A stretch of 34,890 bases of DNA from a virus: IMG/VR virus record IMGVR_UViG_3300032073_000099, positions 1 to 34,890 of that record. One strand, written 5' to 3'. The stretch's first letter is position 1, and each line of letters begins with the position of its first letter. The notes beneath the pieces were generated by a model. That model had not been told where the DNA came from. It searched no databases and saw only the letters and a program-made list of their open reading frames with translations. This document shows, piece after piece, positions 24,110-31,931 of this stretch. The translations under genes and the position numbers were made by a program.

Positions 24110-25876
24110 TTAACTCCCATAACTTGTATTAAATGAAGTAGATTCGCCATGAATTGACAATATTGAATAATTTTGTTGCATATCTCCTCTTCCACTTGTT
24201 TGATGATATTTATCTATTTTATTATGAAATCCATATTGTTGATATAAAGATTGAGCATATGAATTAAAAAGAATTTTTCTATCTGTATCTACTTTTATAA
24301 CTTCTACTCCGCTCTCTTTTAAAACAACACCAGTATCTCCATCTATATTAATAACGCCACTTCCATCTATTGTAAAGTCTCCTGTAACGTCTAATTCTGG
24401 AGTAGAATCAATATTAAATGTATACCTTGTAGTTCCAGATGTTTGTTTAAAATTAATATTTCCATCTATATCAAAAGTTAAATCAGCTGCAGTTGCATCA
24501 TCGTCTATTGTAGTAATAGTAGTTGCCCCATGTTGCGCTGTAGATATTTCAAAATAATCTCCAGTATCAGCATCGTCAGCCATTTTAAATTTTACATTAG
24601 CAGTATCAAATTCAAATACATAATTACTACCATCGTGGAATTTAATTAATTGAGTATTAGGGGATACAATTAAGTCTCCTTGAGTATCTAATAATAAATG
24701 TGCTCCATTAGAACCAGTAGTATCTATTGTAGCAATAGTGCTTGAACCTGAGTTTGTACTTGATATAGTAAATGTGCCATTCGTAGGACTCATTTGAATT
24801 TGGTCATCTGTAATAACAGTAGTACCTATTGTAAAGTCAGTAGTAGCATCTATTGTAGTTCCAACTATAGTACCAGCCGAAACAGATCCTATTGCAGTAA
24901 AGTCACCCGCAGCTTGACTATTTGCGCCTATAACAGTACCATCTATTGCTCCACTATCTATATTAACATTAGTCAATGCTTGATTATTTAAATCTTGTGC
25001 ATAATTCCAAGTTAATCCACCGGATATAGTAACCGCTGATATATCTCCACCATCTATATCAAAAGCAGAACCTTCTATCTCACTAGAACCAGCAGTTAAC
25101 TTTCCTGTTAGTGTATAGGCTGCTATCTTTGTTGATGTTAATGTATCAGTAACAAATGTTAAATTAGCACTGTCTGTTAATAATCCGTTTAAACCTGCGA
25201 ATGTAATTCTAGTGTCAGTTAAATCAGAAGATTCTAATGCTTTTGAAGTAAGTTTAAAATTGCCTATATCTACATTATTGGCAACAGTTAAAGATGTTAT
25301 ACCATCAACTGTTCCTCCGTCAATATCAAATGCACTACCTTCTATTTCTACTGAACCAGCTTCTAGTTTCTTACCAAGTGTTATTTTTTCACCACTATTA
25401 GTAGTTATAAATGTTAAGTATGCAGTATCAGCTTCTTCTATAATAAGACTAGCTGATTTATTATCTGGTATTTTTATGGAACTATTATCAGCAGTAAATG
25501 TTAAAGCACCATCTCCTCCTCCAAGACTTAAGTCTCCAGTAATTGCTCTAGTTCCATCTACAAGTACATATTGAGTATGGTCATCTGAACCTAATCCAGA
25601 TAGAGAACTATGGTCTGTTACTCCACTTCCTCCAGATATAATTGCCCTAGTAGTACCACCTCCAGATATTGGTCTTTGTTTAGGAGCTTCTCCAGATGAA
25701 GACATAGATACCCAATCTCCATCTTGTTTTAAATATTGTACAGTACCAGTACCTTGTATTTTTCTATATGCTACATCACCTTCATTACCAGAACTCTTAT
25801 CTGGTTTACCAGAACCAAACGTAGGTTGTTTAGACTTTTGATGTAATAGTTTTCTTTCTTCTCTTGTTAAAGGCAT
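24110..25876 (-). CDS. Tail fibre protein with repeated beta modules
   Basis: The 588-residue protein starts with a short basic helix, then a phage-fibre linker containing SSLSGLGSDDHTQYVLVDG, a motif common in tail fibres, followed by long Thr/Asp/Gly-rich beta sequence. The block EIEGSAFDIDGG occurs twice, 89 residues apart (first Glu of EGSAF at 179 and 268), and shorter DGSGVINIDGDTGV-like units recur, as expected for a trimeric beta-helix shaft. The N-terminus would attach to the tail and the C-terminus (GDMQQNYSILSIHGESTSFN) contact the host. It is TAATG-coupled to the upstream tail gene. Confidence 0.78.
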   Translation of the reverse strand: MPLTREERKLLHQKSKQPTFGSGKPDKSSGNEGDVAYRKIQGTGTVQYLKQDGDWVSMSSSGEAPKQRPISGGGTTRAIISGGSGVTDHSSLSGLGSDDHTQYVLVDGTRAITGDLSLGGGDGALTFTADNSSIKIPDNKSASLIIEEADTAYLTFITTNSGEKITLGKKLEAGSVEIEGSAFDIDGGTVDGITSLTVANNVDIGNFKLTSKALESSDLTDTRITFAGLNGLLTDSANLTFVTDTLTSTKIAAYTLTGKLTAGSSEIEGSAFDIDGGDISAVTISGGLTWNYAQDLNNQALTNVNIDSGAIDGTVIGANSQAAGDFTAIGSVSAGTIVGTTIDATTDFTIGTTVITDDQIQMSPTNGTFTISSTNSGSSTIATIDTTGSNGAHLLLDTQGDLIVSPNTQLIKFHDGSNYVFEFDTANVKFKMADDADTGDYFEISTAQHGATTITTIDDDATAADLTFDIDGNINFKQTSGTTRYTFNIDSTPELDVTGDFTIDGSGVINIDGDTGVVLKESGVEVIKVDTDRKILFNSYAQSLYQQYGFHNKIDKYHQTSGRGDMQQNYSILSIHGESTSFNTSYGS

Positions 25877-28800
25877 TATTTTATATTCTTTAATCTATAT
25901 ACAATAGTTATATCGTTTATCTCAAAATCAGAAGAAATAGAATTTGTACCATCTGCGCTTATCTTTAATCTAAAACTATTGATATTATTAACAGGTGCGC
26001 TAGGTTTCAATTCAGCATTTAACCAATCGGTAGTTCCAGCATCGTATGCTATACAATTAGGAGAAGAACCACTACCTGTGCTTGAACCATTTGTTCCACT
26101 TGATATGTTATTAAAAGTCAATGAAGGAGAAAGACCATTTACTCCATAGTGAACTTGAACATTAGAAGCATTTCCTTTATATGACATATATACTTTATAT
26201 ATTTTCTTTCTTACAGAAGGTTGTCCAAAATCAATATCTTTTGTTTCGTAAATAAATTTATCAGTTGATTCAGAACTAGAACTCCATATTTTTAATTGAG
26301 ATTGAGTTCCCTGTATATAAAATAAATCTTGGTCTGAGTCTAATGCGAAGTTTGTTCTTGCAGTAGTATAAGTAGTTTTATCTATTCCTTTTGTCCACGC
26401 TCTTAAAACTAAATCATAAAGAAAAATATCATCATCTGCATTGTTGACTAATATTTGTCTTCGTTTTGGTATGTATGCTATATGACATTTGGACATATCT
26501 GCCATAGTAGCTGTTACGAATGTTTCCCAATCAGACTCACTTATTAATCGTATGCTATCTTTCTCTAAAAGATTTGTAACATTTTTACCATCAAATAAAT
26601 ATACTCCAAACTTATTAAACCATGTTATTCCATAATCTGTTTTTGATACATGGTAATCAAACTCACAACCCTTGTTTCTATATACATCTTCTAAAAAATC
26701 TACATTTTCAGAAACATTTATTATGTAAAGACTTTTTTGTTTAAACTGAAGTATCCTATCTGAAAATGCCTCTAACTTTACAATACTTTCACCATCTCTT
26801 ATTGCTACATCAACAACTCCCATACCAGAGGGGAACGTATCAAATTTATTAATTTTACTTTTTAACATTCTATCTGAGTGTAATTCACCATCTTGTTTTA
26901 TATTACCAACATAAACTCTTCTTCCATGAACTACTGCTGTTTTGTACATAGCTTCTAAACTTGTTGCTTCTGTACTGTGTCCATTTATTGATTGAAAAGT
27001 ATCTAATAAATTAGCAGAAGTTGGAGATATTCCTTTTAATAAAGCAGAACTTCTTAATACACCAGAAGGATGACTACTATTAACCATATCATATTCTACT
27101 GTATCAGATTCTGGAAACCATTTAAAACCTTTGTTGACAAAATCTAATTCACCTATTAGAAAGTAATTATCATTTGTTTCTAATTTATAATACAATCTAG
27201 AACCAACAATTCTTTTATTAAAAGCATAGACTTCATAAGTAACACTTGCATCATCTGAATTACTAAAAGTTATACTTGTTCCAGCTATTGCATTAGCAAA
27301 AGAAGTTGACAATCTAAAATTATCTGCGTTTAAACTTTCAGCAGAAACAAAAAATGTATCAGTATTAGGAGTACCCGAAGAAAAAGTAGTACCAGATATA
27401 CCATTAAATTTTATAGGAGTACCAGCAGTTAGTCCATGGCTAGTATCATTTATTCTATGGCTAGCAACAGTTGTTGTGCAGTCATATATTTCATAAGGTA
27501 TAATGTAAGAATCAAAATTAAAAAGAACAGGAGCTCCAATAATATTTATTCTTTCTTTATCAACTGTAGACCCTTTAGCAAGAAATTCCGTTGGAAGTGA
27601 TTCTTGTTTTGAATCGTCATATAAATAGGTATTATGAAAACTATATCTTCCAGGCTGAAAGCCCTCTAATGATGGATTTTGCATTATAACTGGGCCACTA
27701 ATATACCAATCTGGACTATGATTTGAAGTTTCATTAGTTGCTTGATAAGCTGAAATACTTATATTATCATGCGTAGCATCAAAGTCTGCATTAGCAGCCA
27801 TAAAAGAAACATTATTTCTGCTACAAACAAGCAAGTTCCATTCTAAATTATCACTTAATTCATCTCTGTAAAACTTCCATTGAATTGCACTTGGATTGTT
27901 TGTGGAGTCTCCTATATCAACTTGAATATATTCTAAATTAGTACCATTATTATCAGATAAAGGTACTCGAACTCCAATTCCAATAGATTCTTCTTCTCCA
28001 AGTTGAAGTTCAAAAGTAGTACCGCTATCAGTATCAAATAAACTTATTCTATTGTAATAACCAGTATCTCCTGTTACTGCAACAGTATTTCCAAAAAGTG
28101 GATGAATAATTGTTTCTGCAACATCAGTAGATGAAACAGCATTAAAAGGACTACCAGAATTTCTATTCCAATCAGCTGCAAAGGTACTAACAGTTAAAAT
28201 AGTATGCTGTATGCCTACTCTTAAATTAACATTATCATAACGAACTACATCTCCACTATTTCCAGTATCTGCTATGTCTCCATCATATTCAGCGTTTGTA
28301 GAATTAACTGTATTTCCATCCGAACCTATTTTTGGGGTAGATATTAAACATACACCATTACCGACACTAGGTTTCAGTATTCTTTTATCAGTATCAATCC
28401 AATCATCTATATCTAAAGAATCAGCATTTAATGATTGAAACTTTCTATCAGATATATATCCATACCATGAATTTTTACTGGAATTGCCTAAAGTTCCATC
28501 TGTTATTCTAAGTATTCCATCTGCGTTAAAAAACACAGGGTTACTACTATTAACATTAGTTATTTCATTTGCATGCCAAGTTCCATTTGTTCCATCTTCC
28601 GTATCAAACACATTGTAATTTTCAGTATTGTTATCATAAAGAATGTATAAAGTAGTATTTGATTCGCTATTATCAATACTCCTATCTGCATCCATTACAA
28701 ACAATCCTTTGTTGTTTAAAAGATTTGCAGAATTGGATGTTCCACTTGCAGTTCCACTTCCACCCAATGTAGAAGTTCTGCCTAATTTACTTATTTTAAC

Positions 28801-28902
28801 ATCTTGTAAATTTGGAGATTGGATGTCTTGTATGTCTCTAGGGTCTGCATTAGTATTTAATCCACCATGAAACCCTTCAATCTTAAGAGTTTGTTTAGGC
28901 AT
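25876..28902 (-). CDS. Large tail protein (podovirus-like tail tube/nozzle or hub)
   Basis: This 1008-residue protein begins with KIEGFHGGLNTNADPRDI followed by SPNLQDVKISKLG, a pattern seen at the N-terminus of phage tail proteins that bind through a beta-propeller. The rest is beta-rich. The middle contains sequence such as FSDRILQFKQKSLYIINVSE and FNKFGVYLFDGKNVTNL, which looks like propeller blades, and the last 150 residues (KDIDFGQPSVRKKIYKVYMS, ending FEINDITIVYR) look like beta-sandwich domains. It has no enzyme motif. A role in the tail tube or nozzle of a short-tailed phage is likely from architecture and the neighbouring fibre genes. Confidence 0.65.
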   Translation of the reverse strand: MPKQTLKIEGFHGGLNTNADPRDIQDIQSPNLQDVKISKLGRTSTLGGSGTASGTSNSANLLNNKGLFVMDADRSIDNSESNTTLYILYDNNTENYNVFDTEDGTNGTWHANEITNVNSSNPVFFNADGILRITDGTLGNSSKNSWYGYISDRKFQSLNADSLDIDDWIDTDKRILKPSVGNGVCLISTPKIGSDGNTVNSTNAEYDGDIADTGNSGDVVRYDNVNLRVGIQHTILTVSTFAADWNRNSGSPFNAVSSTDVAETIIHPLFGNTVAVTGDTGYYNRISLFDTDSGTTFELQLGEEESIGIGVRVPLSDNNGTNLEYIQVDIGDSTNNPSAIQWKFYRDELSDNLEWNLLVCSRNNVSFMAANADFDATHDNISISAYQATNETSNHSPDWYISGPVIMQNPSLEGFQPGRYSFHNTYLYDDSKQESLPTEFLAKGSTVDKERINIIGAPVLFNFDSYIIPYEIYDCTTTVASHRINDTSHGLTAGTPIKFNGISGTTFSSGTPNTDTFFVSAESLNADNFRLSTSFANAIAGTSITFSNSDDASVTYEVYAFNKRIVGSRLYYKLETNDNYFLIGELDFVNKGFKWFPESDTVEYDMVNSSHPSGVLRSSALLKGISPTSANLLDTFQSINGHSTEATSLEAMYKTAVVHGRRVYVGNIKQDGELHSDRMLKSKINKFDTFPSGMGVVDVAIRDGESIVKLEAFSDRILQFKQKSLYIINVSENVDFLEDVYRNKGCEFDYHVSKTDYGITWFNKFGVYLFDGKNVTNLLEKDSIRLISESDWETFVTATMADMSKCHIAYIPKRRQILVNNADDDIFLYDLVLRAWTKGIDKTTYTTARTNFALDSDQDLFYIQGTQSQLKIWSSSSESTDKFIYETKDIDFGQPSVRKKIYKVYMSYKGNASNVQVHYGVNGLSPSLTFNNISSGTNGSSTGSGSSPNCIAYDAGTTDWLNAELKPSAPVNNINSFRLKISADGTNSISSDFEINDITIVYRLKNIK

Positions 28903-29140
28903 TGGATTCTTCGTACTCTATATCTTCTATAATTAATCTTTGAGCATTCTCAGGTAATTCACAAAGTGAACAATCGTCTTCCGAAAAATCTATTTCAGAG
29001 TTTGCATCATGGTCAAATACATCTAGTCTAAGACCGCCTTCAGAACCTCTTATGGCTCCTCCGTTTCTTATACTTACTTCCGATTCGTTAAATTCCTGTA
29101 AGGAATCATCTTGTTCAATATATCTTTTCGCTTTTTGCAT
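28895..29140 (-). CDS. Small acidic protein with CxxC
   Basis: The ATG at 29140 has AAGGAG eight bases upstream; a GTG at 29149 is the alternative and gives three more residues. The 81-residue product is strongly acidic (FNESEVSIRNGGAIRGSEGG, then FDHDANSEIDFSEDDCSLCE) and contains CSLC near the end. Its 5' part overlaps the preceding gene by 67 bases in another frame and its 3' end overlaps the tail gene by eight. An acidic partner for the cationic small proteins next door is conceivable but unproved. Confidence 0.6.
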   Translation of the reverse strand: MQKAKRYIEQDDSLQEFNESEVSIRNGGAIRGSEGGLRLDVFDHDANSEIDFSEDDCSLCELPENAQRLIIEDIEYEESNA

Positions 29141-29250
29141 CCTCCACACTCCTTTACTTTGCCTCTAGTGACTGTATTAATTGCTCTACTTACTGTATCC
29201 CCAAATCCTACATCATTAGAAAAAAGGTCTATGTTTATTTTCTTGCCCAT
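29074..29250 (-). CDS. Small CGGCKKR-type phage protein
   Basis: A 58-residue ORF reading MGKKINIDLF and ending IPYRNLTNRK. It starts in a TAATG overlap with the upstream gene. The central KECGGCKKRKDILNKMIPY is a recurring motif in small aquatic-phage proteins and looks like a single zinc knuckle in front of a basic helix. The function is not established. Its last 67 bases are shared with the next gene in another frame. Confidence 0.65.
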   Translation of the reverse strand: MGKKINIDLFSNDVGFGDTVSRAINTVTRGKVKECGGCKKRKDILNKMIPYRNLTNRK

Positions 29251-29471
29251 TAATAACCAGTTGACATTGATTGTTTTTTAAGACGATTTTTCATTCTAAC
29301 ATTTTGAGATTTACCAACAGCAGTTCCTACCATATCTTGTTCTGATTTTGAAGATGTTCCAGCTTTTTGAGTTTTGCCCATTTTCTTTCCACCATAACTC
29401 ATACAATCTTCCATACTCTTGTATTTTTTTCCCGGTCCTACCATTGTTTTACATTTCATTCGACTTGGCAT
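29250..29471 (-). CDS. Small basic protein of unknown function
   Basis: A 73-residue Lys/Ser/Met-rich protein. AAAGGAAAATAAA precedes the ATG. It has two cysteines (KCKTM, MEDCMSYGG) and a low-complexity basic tail (MGKTQKAGTSSKSEQDMVGT). It belongs to a run of tiny cationic genes between 29074 and 30546. No family is recognised; likely disordered and possibly nucleic-acid- or virion-bound. Confidence 0.55.
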   Translation of the reverse strand: MPSRMKCKTMVGPGKKYKSMEDCMSYGGKKMGKTQKAGTSSKSEQDMVGTAVGKSQNVRMKNRLKKQSMSTGY

Positions 29472-29472
29472 T

Positions 29473-29727
29473 TTATTTTCCTTTCATTGATTTTTGAATT
29501 GCAGATGACCTTTTACTTTCGTAACCAGATAGTTTACCATCTTTGTTAAGGTCTGCTTTTTTTGTTACACATCTTTTAAGTTTCATATCGTAGACTTGAC
29601 CTACTTTACATTTCATTTTACCTTTCATATTGTACTTCCTTCTCATACCACCAGTTTTTAATTTTGTTGAACCACCCCTTCCTGTATCTGGAGCTGCTAC
29701 ATCTGATAATCCTATTACGTCTGCCAT
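29473..29727 (-). CDS. Small cationic protein with EF-hand-like loop
   Basis: ATG 29727 gives 84 residues and a TAATG overlap with the upstream gene; a TTG nine bases earlier is the alternative. After a Gly/Lys-rich, cysteine-containing middle (MKCKVGQVYDMKLKRCVTKK) comes DLNKDGKLSGYE, which places Asp, Asn, Asp, Ser and Glu at calcium-ligand positions of an EF-hand/dockerin-type loop. Only one such loop is present, so calcium binding would need a partner copy. Function unknown. Confidence 0.6.
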   Translation of the reverse strand: MADVIGLSDVAAPDTGRGGSTKLKTGGMRRKYNMKGKMKCKVGQVYDMKLKRCVTKKADLNKDGKLSGYESKRSSAIQKSMKGK

Positions 29728-29921
29728 TATTTCCAACTAATCCTTTTACTACTTGTTTTCTTTTTCATTGCTGATGTACATTGTGACATTGTAGGCCTAC
29801 AGGCTGGGTATCCCTTTCTCCTTTCACCTTTACGTCTCCCACAGGGTTTTCCTGTTTTGCAATCAACCCAGCCTTTGCCCTTATTTCTTGAAAACCATTT
29901 TTTTAAACCTTCTTTGGCCAT
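29727..29921 (-). CDS. Small Cys/Lys/Arg-rich phage protein
   Basis: A 64-residue protein with the pattern KGWVDCKTGKPCGRRKGERR then KGYPACRPTMSQC: four cysteines in a strongly basic, glycine-containing chain. This motif recurs in small proteins of cyanophages and other aquatic phages, listed in databases as a domain of unknown function (possibly DUF5872; I cannot confirm the number). The cysteines may bind zinc. Both gene boundaries are TAATG overlaps. Confidence 0.65.
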   Translation of the reverse strand: MAKEGLKKWFSRNKGKGWVDCKTGKPCGRRKGERRKGYPACRPTMSQCTSAMKKKTSSKRISWK

Positions 29922-30064
29922 TACTTTTTTTTCTTTTTACTTGAGTTACCCCAATTAGCAGCTCCTACTTTACGACATTTAACTAATGCTCCAGAAGCAT
30001 AAGCTGAAGGCCATACTTTGTATCTTGCTTTTACTTTGTGATAACACGCATCTTTCTTAGACAT
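29921..30064 (-). CDS. Tiny YKVWPSAYASG-type phage protein
   Basis: This gene encodes 47 residues from ATG 30064: an N-terminal KKDACYHKVKARYKVWPSAY, then ASGALVKCRKVGAANWGN and a poly-lysine end. The phrase Y-K-V-W-P-S-A-Y-A-S-G-A-L-x-K-C-R is a recognisable small-protein motif of aquatic phages, of unknown function. It abuts the upstream stop with no gap and overlaps the next start by one base, so it is clearly part of the operon. Confidence 0.7.
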   Translation of the reverse strand: MSKKDACYHKVKARYKVWPSAYASGALVKCRKVGAANWGNSSKKKKK

Positions 30065-30346
30065 TTAACACTTCCATCTTCTTCTAGCTGCACAGATTCT
30101 TTTATCAGGTGTTTTAGAGCAATTAATACCATGCATCCTCATTTGACCTGCAGACCTACTACAATAAGACTTTCTTCTTTTTGCAGGTTTGCTACCAGGC
30201 TTCACCTTTCCTGTTACAGCGGTTTTTAATTTAGAACCGGGATTCATTCTTCTATATGCAGCTACACCAGAACGAGTCATTCCCGCTCCAGATTTGGTAG
30301 AACGAAAGTTCTTTTTATTTCTTGCTGGCATATTACCTTTTGACAT
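30065..30346 (-). CDS. Small cationic cysteine-containing protein (DUF6321-like)
   Basis: A 93-residue, very basic protein: SGAGMTRSGVAAYRRMNPGS followed by KLKTAVTGKVKPGSKPAKRR and a cysteine-bearing end (KSYCSRSAGQMRMHGINCSK, RICAARRRWKC). The GAGMT-GVAAYRR-NPGSKL-TAVTGKVK-GSK-AKRR pattern matches a small family seen in cyanophages and other aquatic phages (DUF6321 as I recall it). Its positive charge suggests binding to DNA or to the virion interior. The role is not established. Confidence 0.7.
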   Translation of the reverse strand: MSKGNMPARNKKNFRSTKSGAGMTRSGVAAYRRMNPGSKLKTAVTGKVKPGSKPAKRRKSYCSRSAGQMRMHGINCSKTPDKRICAARRRWKC

Positions 30347-30546
30347 TACATTCCCTCTGGTTTAGTAGAAAGAGTTCCTTTCTTCATCCTATTTAATCTA
30401 TATTTAGTAAATTCTTCTGGAGACATAGAAGCTTCTTTAGATTGTTTTTTCTTTTTTACTTTATCAATACATTTGTCAGCAGTTGAATCATAAGACTTTC
30501 CTTGAAGTCTACACTTAGCTGATGATAACATTTTTTTTATAGCCAT
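30346..30546 (-). CDS. Small basic protein of unknown function
   Basis: A 66-residue lysine-rich protein with two cysteines (SAKCRLQGKSYDSTADKCID) spaced like a small disulfide or half-zinc site, followed by a KKKKQ stretch and a helical end (SPEEFTKYRLNRMKKG). It shares a TAATG junction with the next gene and is the first of the cationic microprotein series. No family is recognised. Confidence 0.6.
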   Translation of the reverse strand: MAIKKMLSSAKCRLQGKSYDSTADKCIDKVKKKKQSKEASMSPEEFTKYRLNRMKKGTLSTKPEGM

Positions 30547-30547
30547 A

Positions 30548-30676
30548 CTATAACCCCATTCTTACTAAAACTTTTTCAAGTTTATCTCTTAATTCTTCTA
30601 ATTCGTTATAGATAAACTCAATATGTTTTTCTGTTGCGGAAGGTTCTTTCTTTGTTTGTTTTTTAGCAGTTGGCAT
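30548..30676 (-). CDS. Tiny coiled-coil protein (42 residues)
   Basis: Reading from ATG 30676 gives MPTAKKQTKKEPSATEKHIE, then a helix FIYNELEELRDKLEKVLVRM and a TAG at 30548. The start overlaps the upstream stop as TAATG and the next gene starts one base after its stop, so it fits the operon exactly. A basic disordered head and leucine-rich helix suggest a small oligomerising protein. The function is unknown. Confidence 0.6.
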   Translation of the reverse strand: MPTAKKQTKKEPSATEKHIEFIYNELEELRDKLEKVLVRMGL

Positions 30677-30852
30677 TATACACCAATCTTCTTGAGTAAT
30701 ACACCTTTGATTATTTTCCAAAGTGCTTCAAGAATAGCTTTTTCTGTTTTCTCAGAGATGATAGGAATATCAACTGCTTTGTTGATTTCATCAATTATCT
30801 CTTCTCCTGTTTTGTCAGACAATAGTTCGTCTGCTATCATTTTCATTAACAT
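30676..30852 (-). CDS. Small helical protein of unknown function
   Basis: ATG 30852 is preferred because GAGG lies about nine bases upstream and it forms a TAATG overlap with the upstream stop; a longer reading from 30915 would run inside the previous gene. The 58-residue product is helical: an acidic first half (MIADELLSDKTGEEIIDEIN) and an amphipathic end (AILEALWKIIKGVLLKKIGV) that could lie on a membrane. It may belong to the lysis group next to it. Confidence 0.55.
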   Translation of the reverse strand: MLMKMIADELLSDKTGEEIIDEINKAVDIPIISEKTEKAILEALWKIIKGVLLKKIGV

Positions 30853-31064
30853 TATATTAACCTCATTATTGTGTTTACGATTACTGGAAAAGTAACAAGT
30901 GCTACACCACCCCATACTTGCAACTTAGCAATGTCTTTTTCATTACTTGTAACTCTACCATTTAACTTGTCTAAATGTTTTTCAATTCTGCCTAAAGAAG
31001 AATATATATTTTTTAATCTTTCGTCATGTTTTACTAATACTTGATATATGTCTTTATTGTCCAT
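30852..31064 (-). CDS. XhlA-like coiled coil plus C-terminal membrane helix
   Basis: A 70-residue protein with a coiled coil (KHDERLKNIYSSLGRIEKHL, then GRVTSNEKDIAKLQ) followed by one hydrophobic segment WGGVALVTFPVIVNTIM at the C-terminus. This layout is that of XhlA/hemolysin-type holin accessory proteins, which help holins open the host membrane. Its neighbours also have single membrane helices and coiled coils. The assignment is by architecture only. Confidence 0.55.
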   Translation of the reverse strand: MDNKDIYQVLVKHDERLKNIYSSLGRIEKHLDKLNGRVTSNEKDIAKLQVWGGVALVTFPVIVNTIMRLI

Positions 31065-31291
31065 TAGTTTACACTATCTGCTTGTGATTTAGAACCTTGG
31101 CCAGAATTATAATATTGAATTGTTTGTTCATCTGATTGCTCTTGCATTTGATTTTTTAATACAACAGAATATAATAAATCAAGATGTTTTAATAAAGAAG
31201 TTATCTGTGGAACGTGAACTACCATAGATTGTGATGATTCTTGTTCTTTTTGTTTGTATTTAGAATTATATATATCCATTAATGTGTGCAT
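31064..31291 (-). CDS. Small protein of unknown function
   Basis: A 75-residue protein with a helical N-terminus, a hydrophobic middle (HVPQITSLLKHLDLLYSVVL) and a Gln/Ser-rich end. It starts and ends in TAATG overlaps with its neighbours, so it is firmly part of the operon. No domain is recognised. It sits between two membrane/coiled-coil proteins. Confidence 0.55.
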   Translation of the reverse strand: MHTLMDIYNSKYKQKEQESSQSMVVHVPQITSLLKHLDLLYSVVLKNQMQEQSDEQTIQYYNSGQGSKSQADSVN

Positions 31292-31608
31292 TAGTGCCTT
31301 CCATTTATTCTACTAAGAGAACCTTTAACTTCTGATATTTGATTATCAAGGTCGTTTATTTCTTTTGTCATAGCATCAAACTTTCTATCTAATTTATCAT
31401 CTGATGTATTCCATCTACTAATTAATTTTATAATCATACCTTCCATATTTTCTAACGTTTCTGATTGCCCTTTGTTTTCTATTTTTAAATTTTCTAATGC
31501 TTGTTGTTGTGATTCAGACTTTTTAGATAATGACATAACTAAATAAACAAACATTACGCCAACAACTCCAATCATTCCAGCTTCGCCATATACTGCCATA
31601 AAATCCAT
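31291..31608 (-). CDS. Membrane protein with N-terminal helix and long coiled coil (possible holin)
   Basis: The 105-residue product starts with a hydrophobic segment GMIGVVGVMFVYLVMSL (about 11-27), followed by a long charged coiled coil (NLKIENKGQSETLENMEGMI, then KFDAMTKEINDLDNQISEVK). One N-terminal membrane helix plus a soluble coiled coil resembles BhlA/UviB-type holin-like proteins, and also i-spanin subunits. No endolysin gene is visible in the window to decide the matter. Confidence 0.5.
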   Translation of the reverse strand: MDFMAVYGEAGMIGVVGVMFVYLVMSLSKKSESQQQALENLKIENKGQSETLENMEGMIIKLISRWNTSDDKLDRKFDAMTKEINDLDNQISEVKGSLSRINGRH

Positions 31609-31610
31609 AA

Positions 31611-31931
31611 CTATTTCCGCTTTTTCTTACCCCAACTAAATGGGTTTAGGTTTAATTCTTTTTCATAGAAAGCTACTTTTTCAGCTAATTCTTGTCTTTG
31701 AAACCTTTCTTCAACAATGTGTTTACTAAGTAAATCTTCAATTTGCCCATCCGCAGTAGCCACTTGATTTTCCAACGATTGTATTCTACTTTCAATTTGC
31801 CAATAACCATATACCAAAATGGCAACGAGAACACACCCTTGAGCAAGCCATTTAAGATTAATACTAACAATGGCGTTATCATCAAGAATAGTAGTCCTGT
31901 AACTTCTGGCGGTATTAGGTTTTTCACTCAT
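31611..31931 (-). CDS. Single-pass membrane coiled-coil protein (possible i-spanin)
   Basis: A 106-residue protein with a short cytoplasmic head, one membrane helix (WLAQGCVLVAILVYGYW, about 28-44), a coiled coil (ESRIQSLENQVATADGQIED) and a basic end (WGKKKRK). The start overlaps the lipoprotein gene stop as ATGA. Type II membrane topology followed by coiled coil, beside a small lipoprotein, is the classical Rz/Rz1 spanin arrangement, though gene order here is lipoprotein first. A hydrophobic 80-residue ORF in another frame (31685-31927) was judged a shadow. Confidence 0.5.
   Translation of the reverse strand: MSEKPNTARSYRTTILDDNAIVSINLKWLAQGCVLVAILVYGYWQIESRIQSLENQVATADGQIEDLLSKHIVEERFQRQELAEKVAFYEKELNLNPFSWGKKKRK

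Noticed and set aside
30853-30915. Longer N-terminus for the gene ending at 30676
   Set aside because: It would run inside the upstream XhlA-like gene; ATG 30852 has a ribosome site and a TAATG junction.
31685-31927. 80-codon hydrophobic ORF in another frame of the membrane coiled-coil gene
   Set aside because: The 106-codon frame fills the gap between its neighbours, has an ATGA overlap and a sensible membrane plus coiled-coil layout; the hydrophobicity of the other frame is probably a frame effect.
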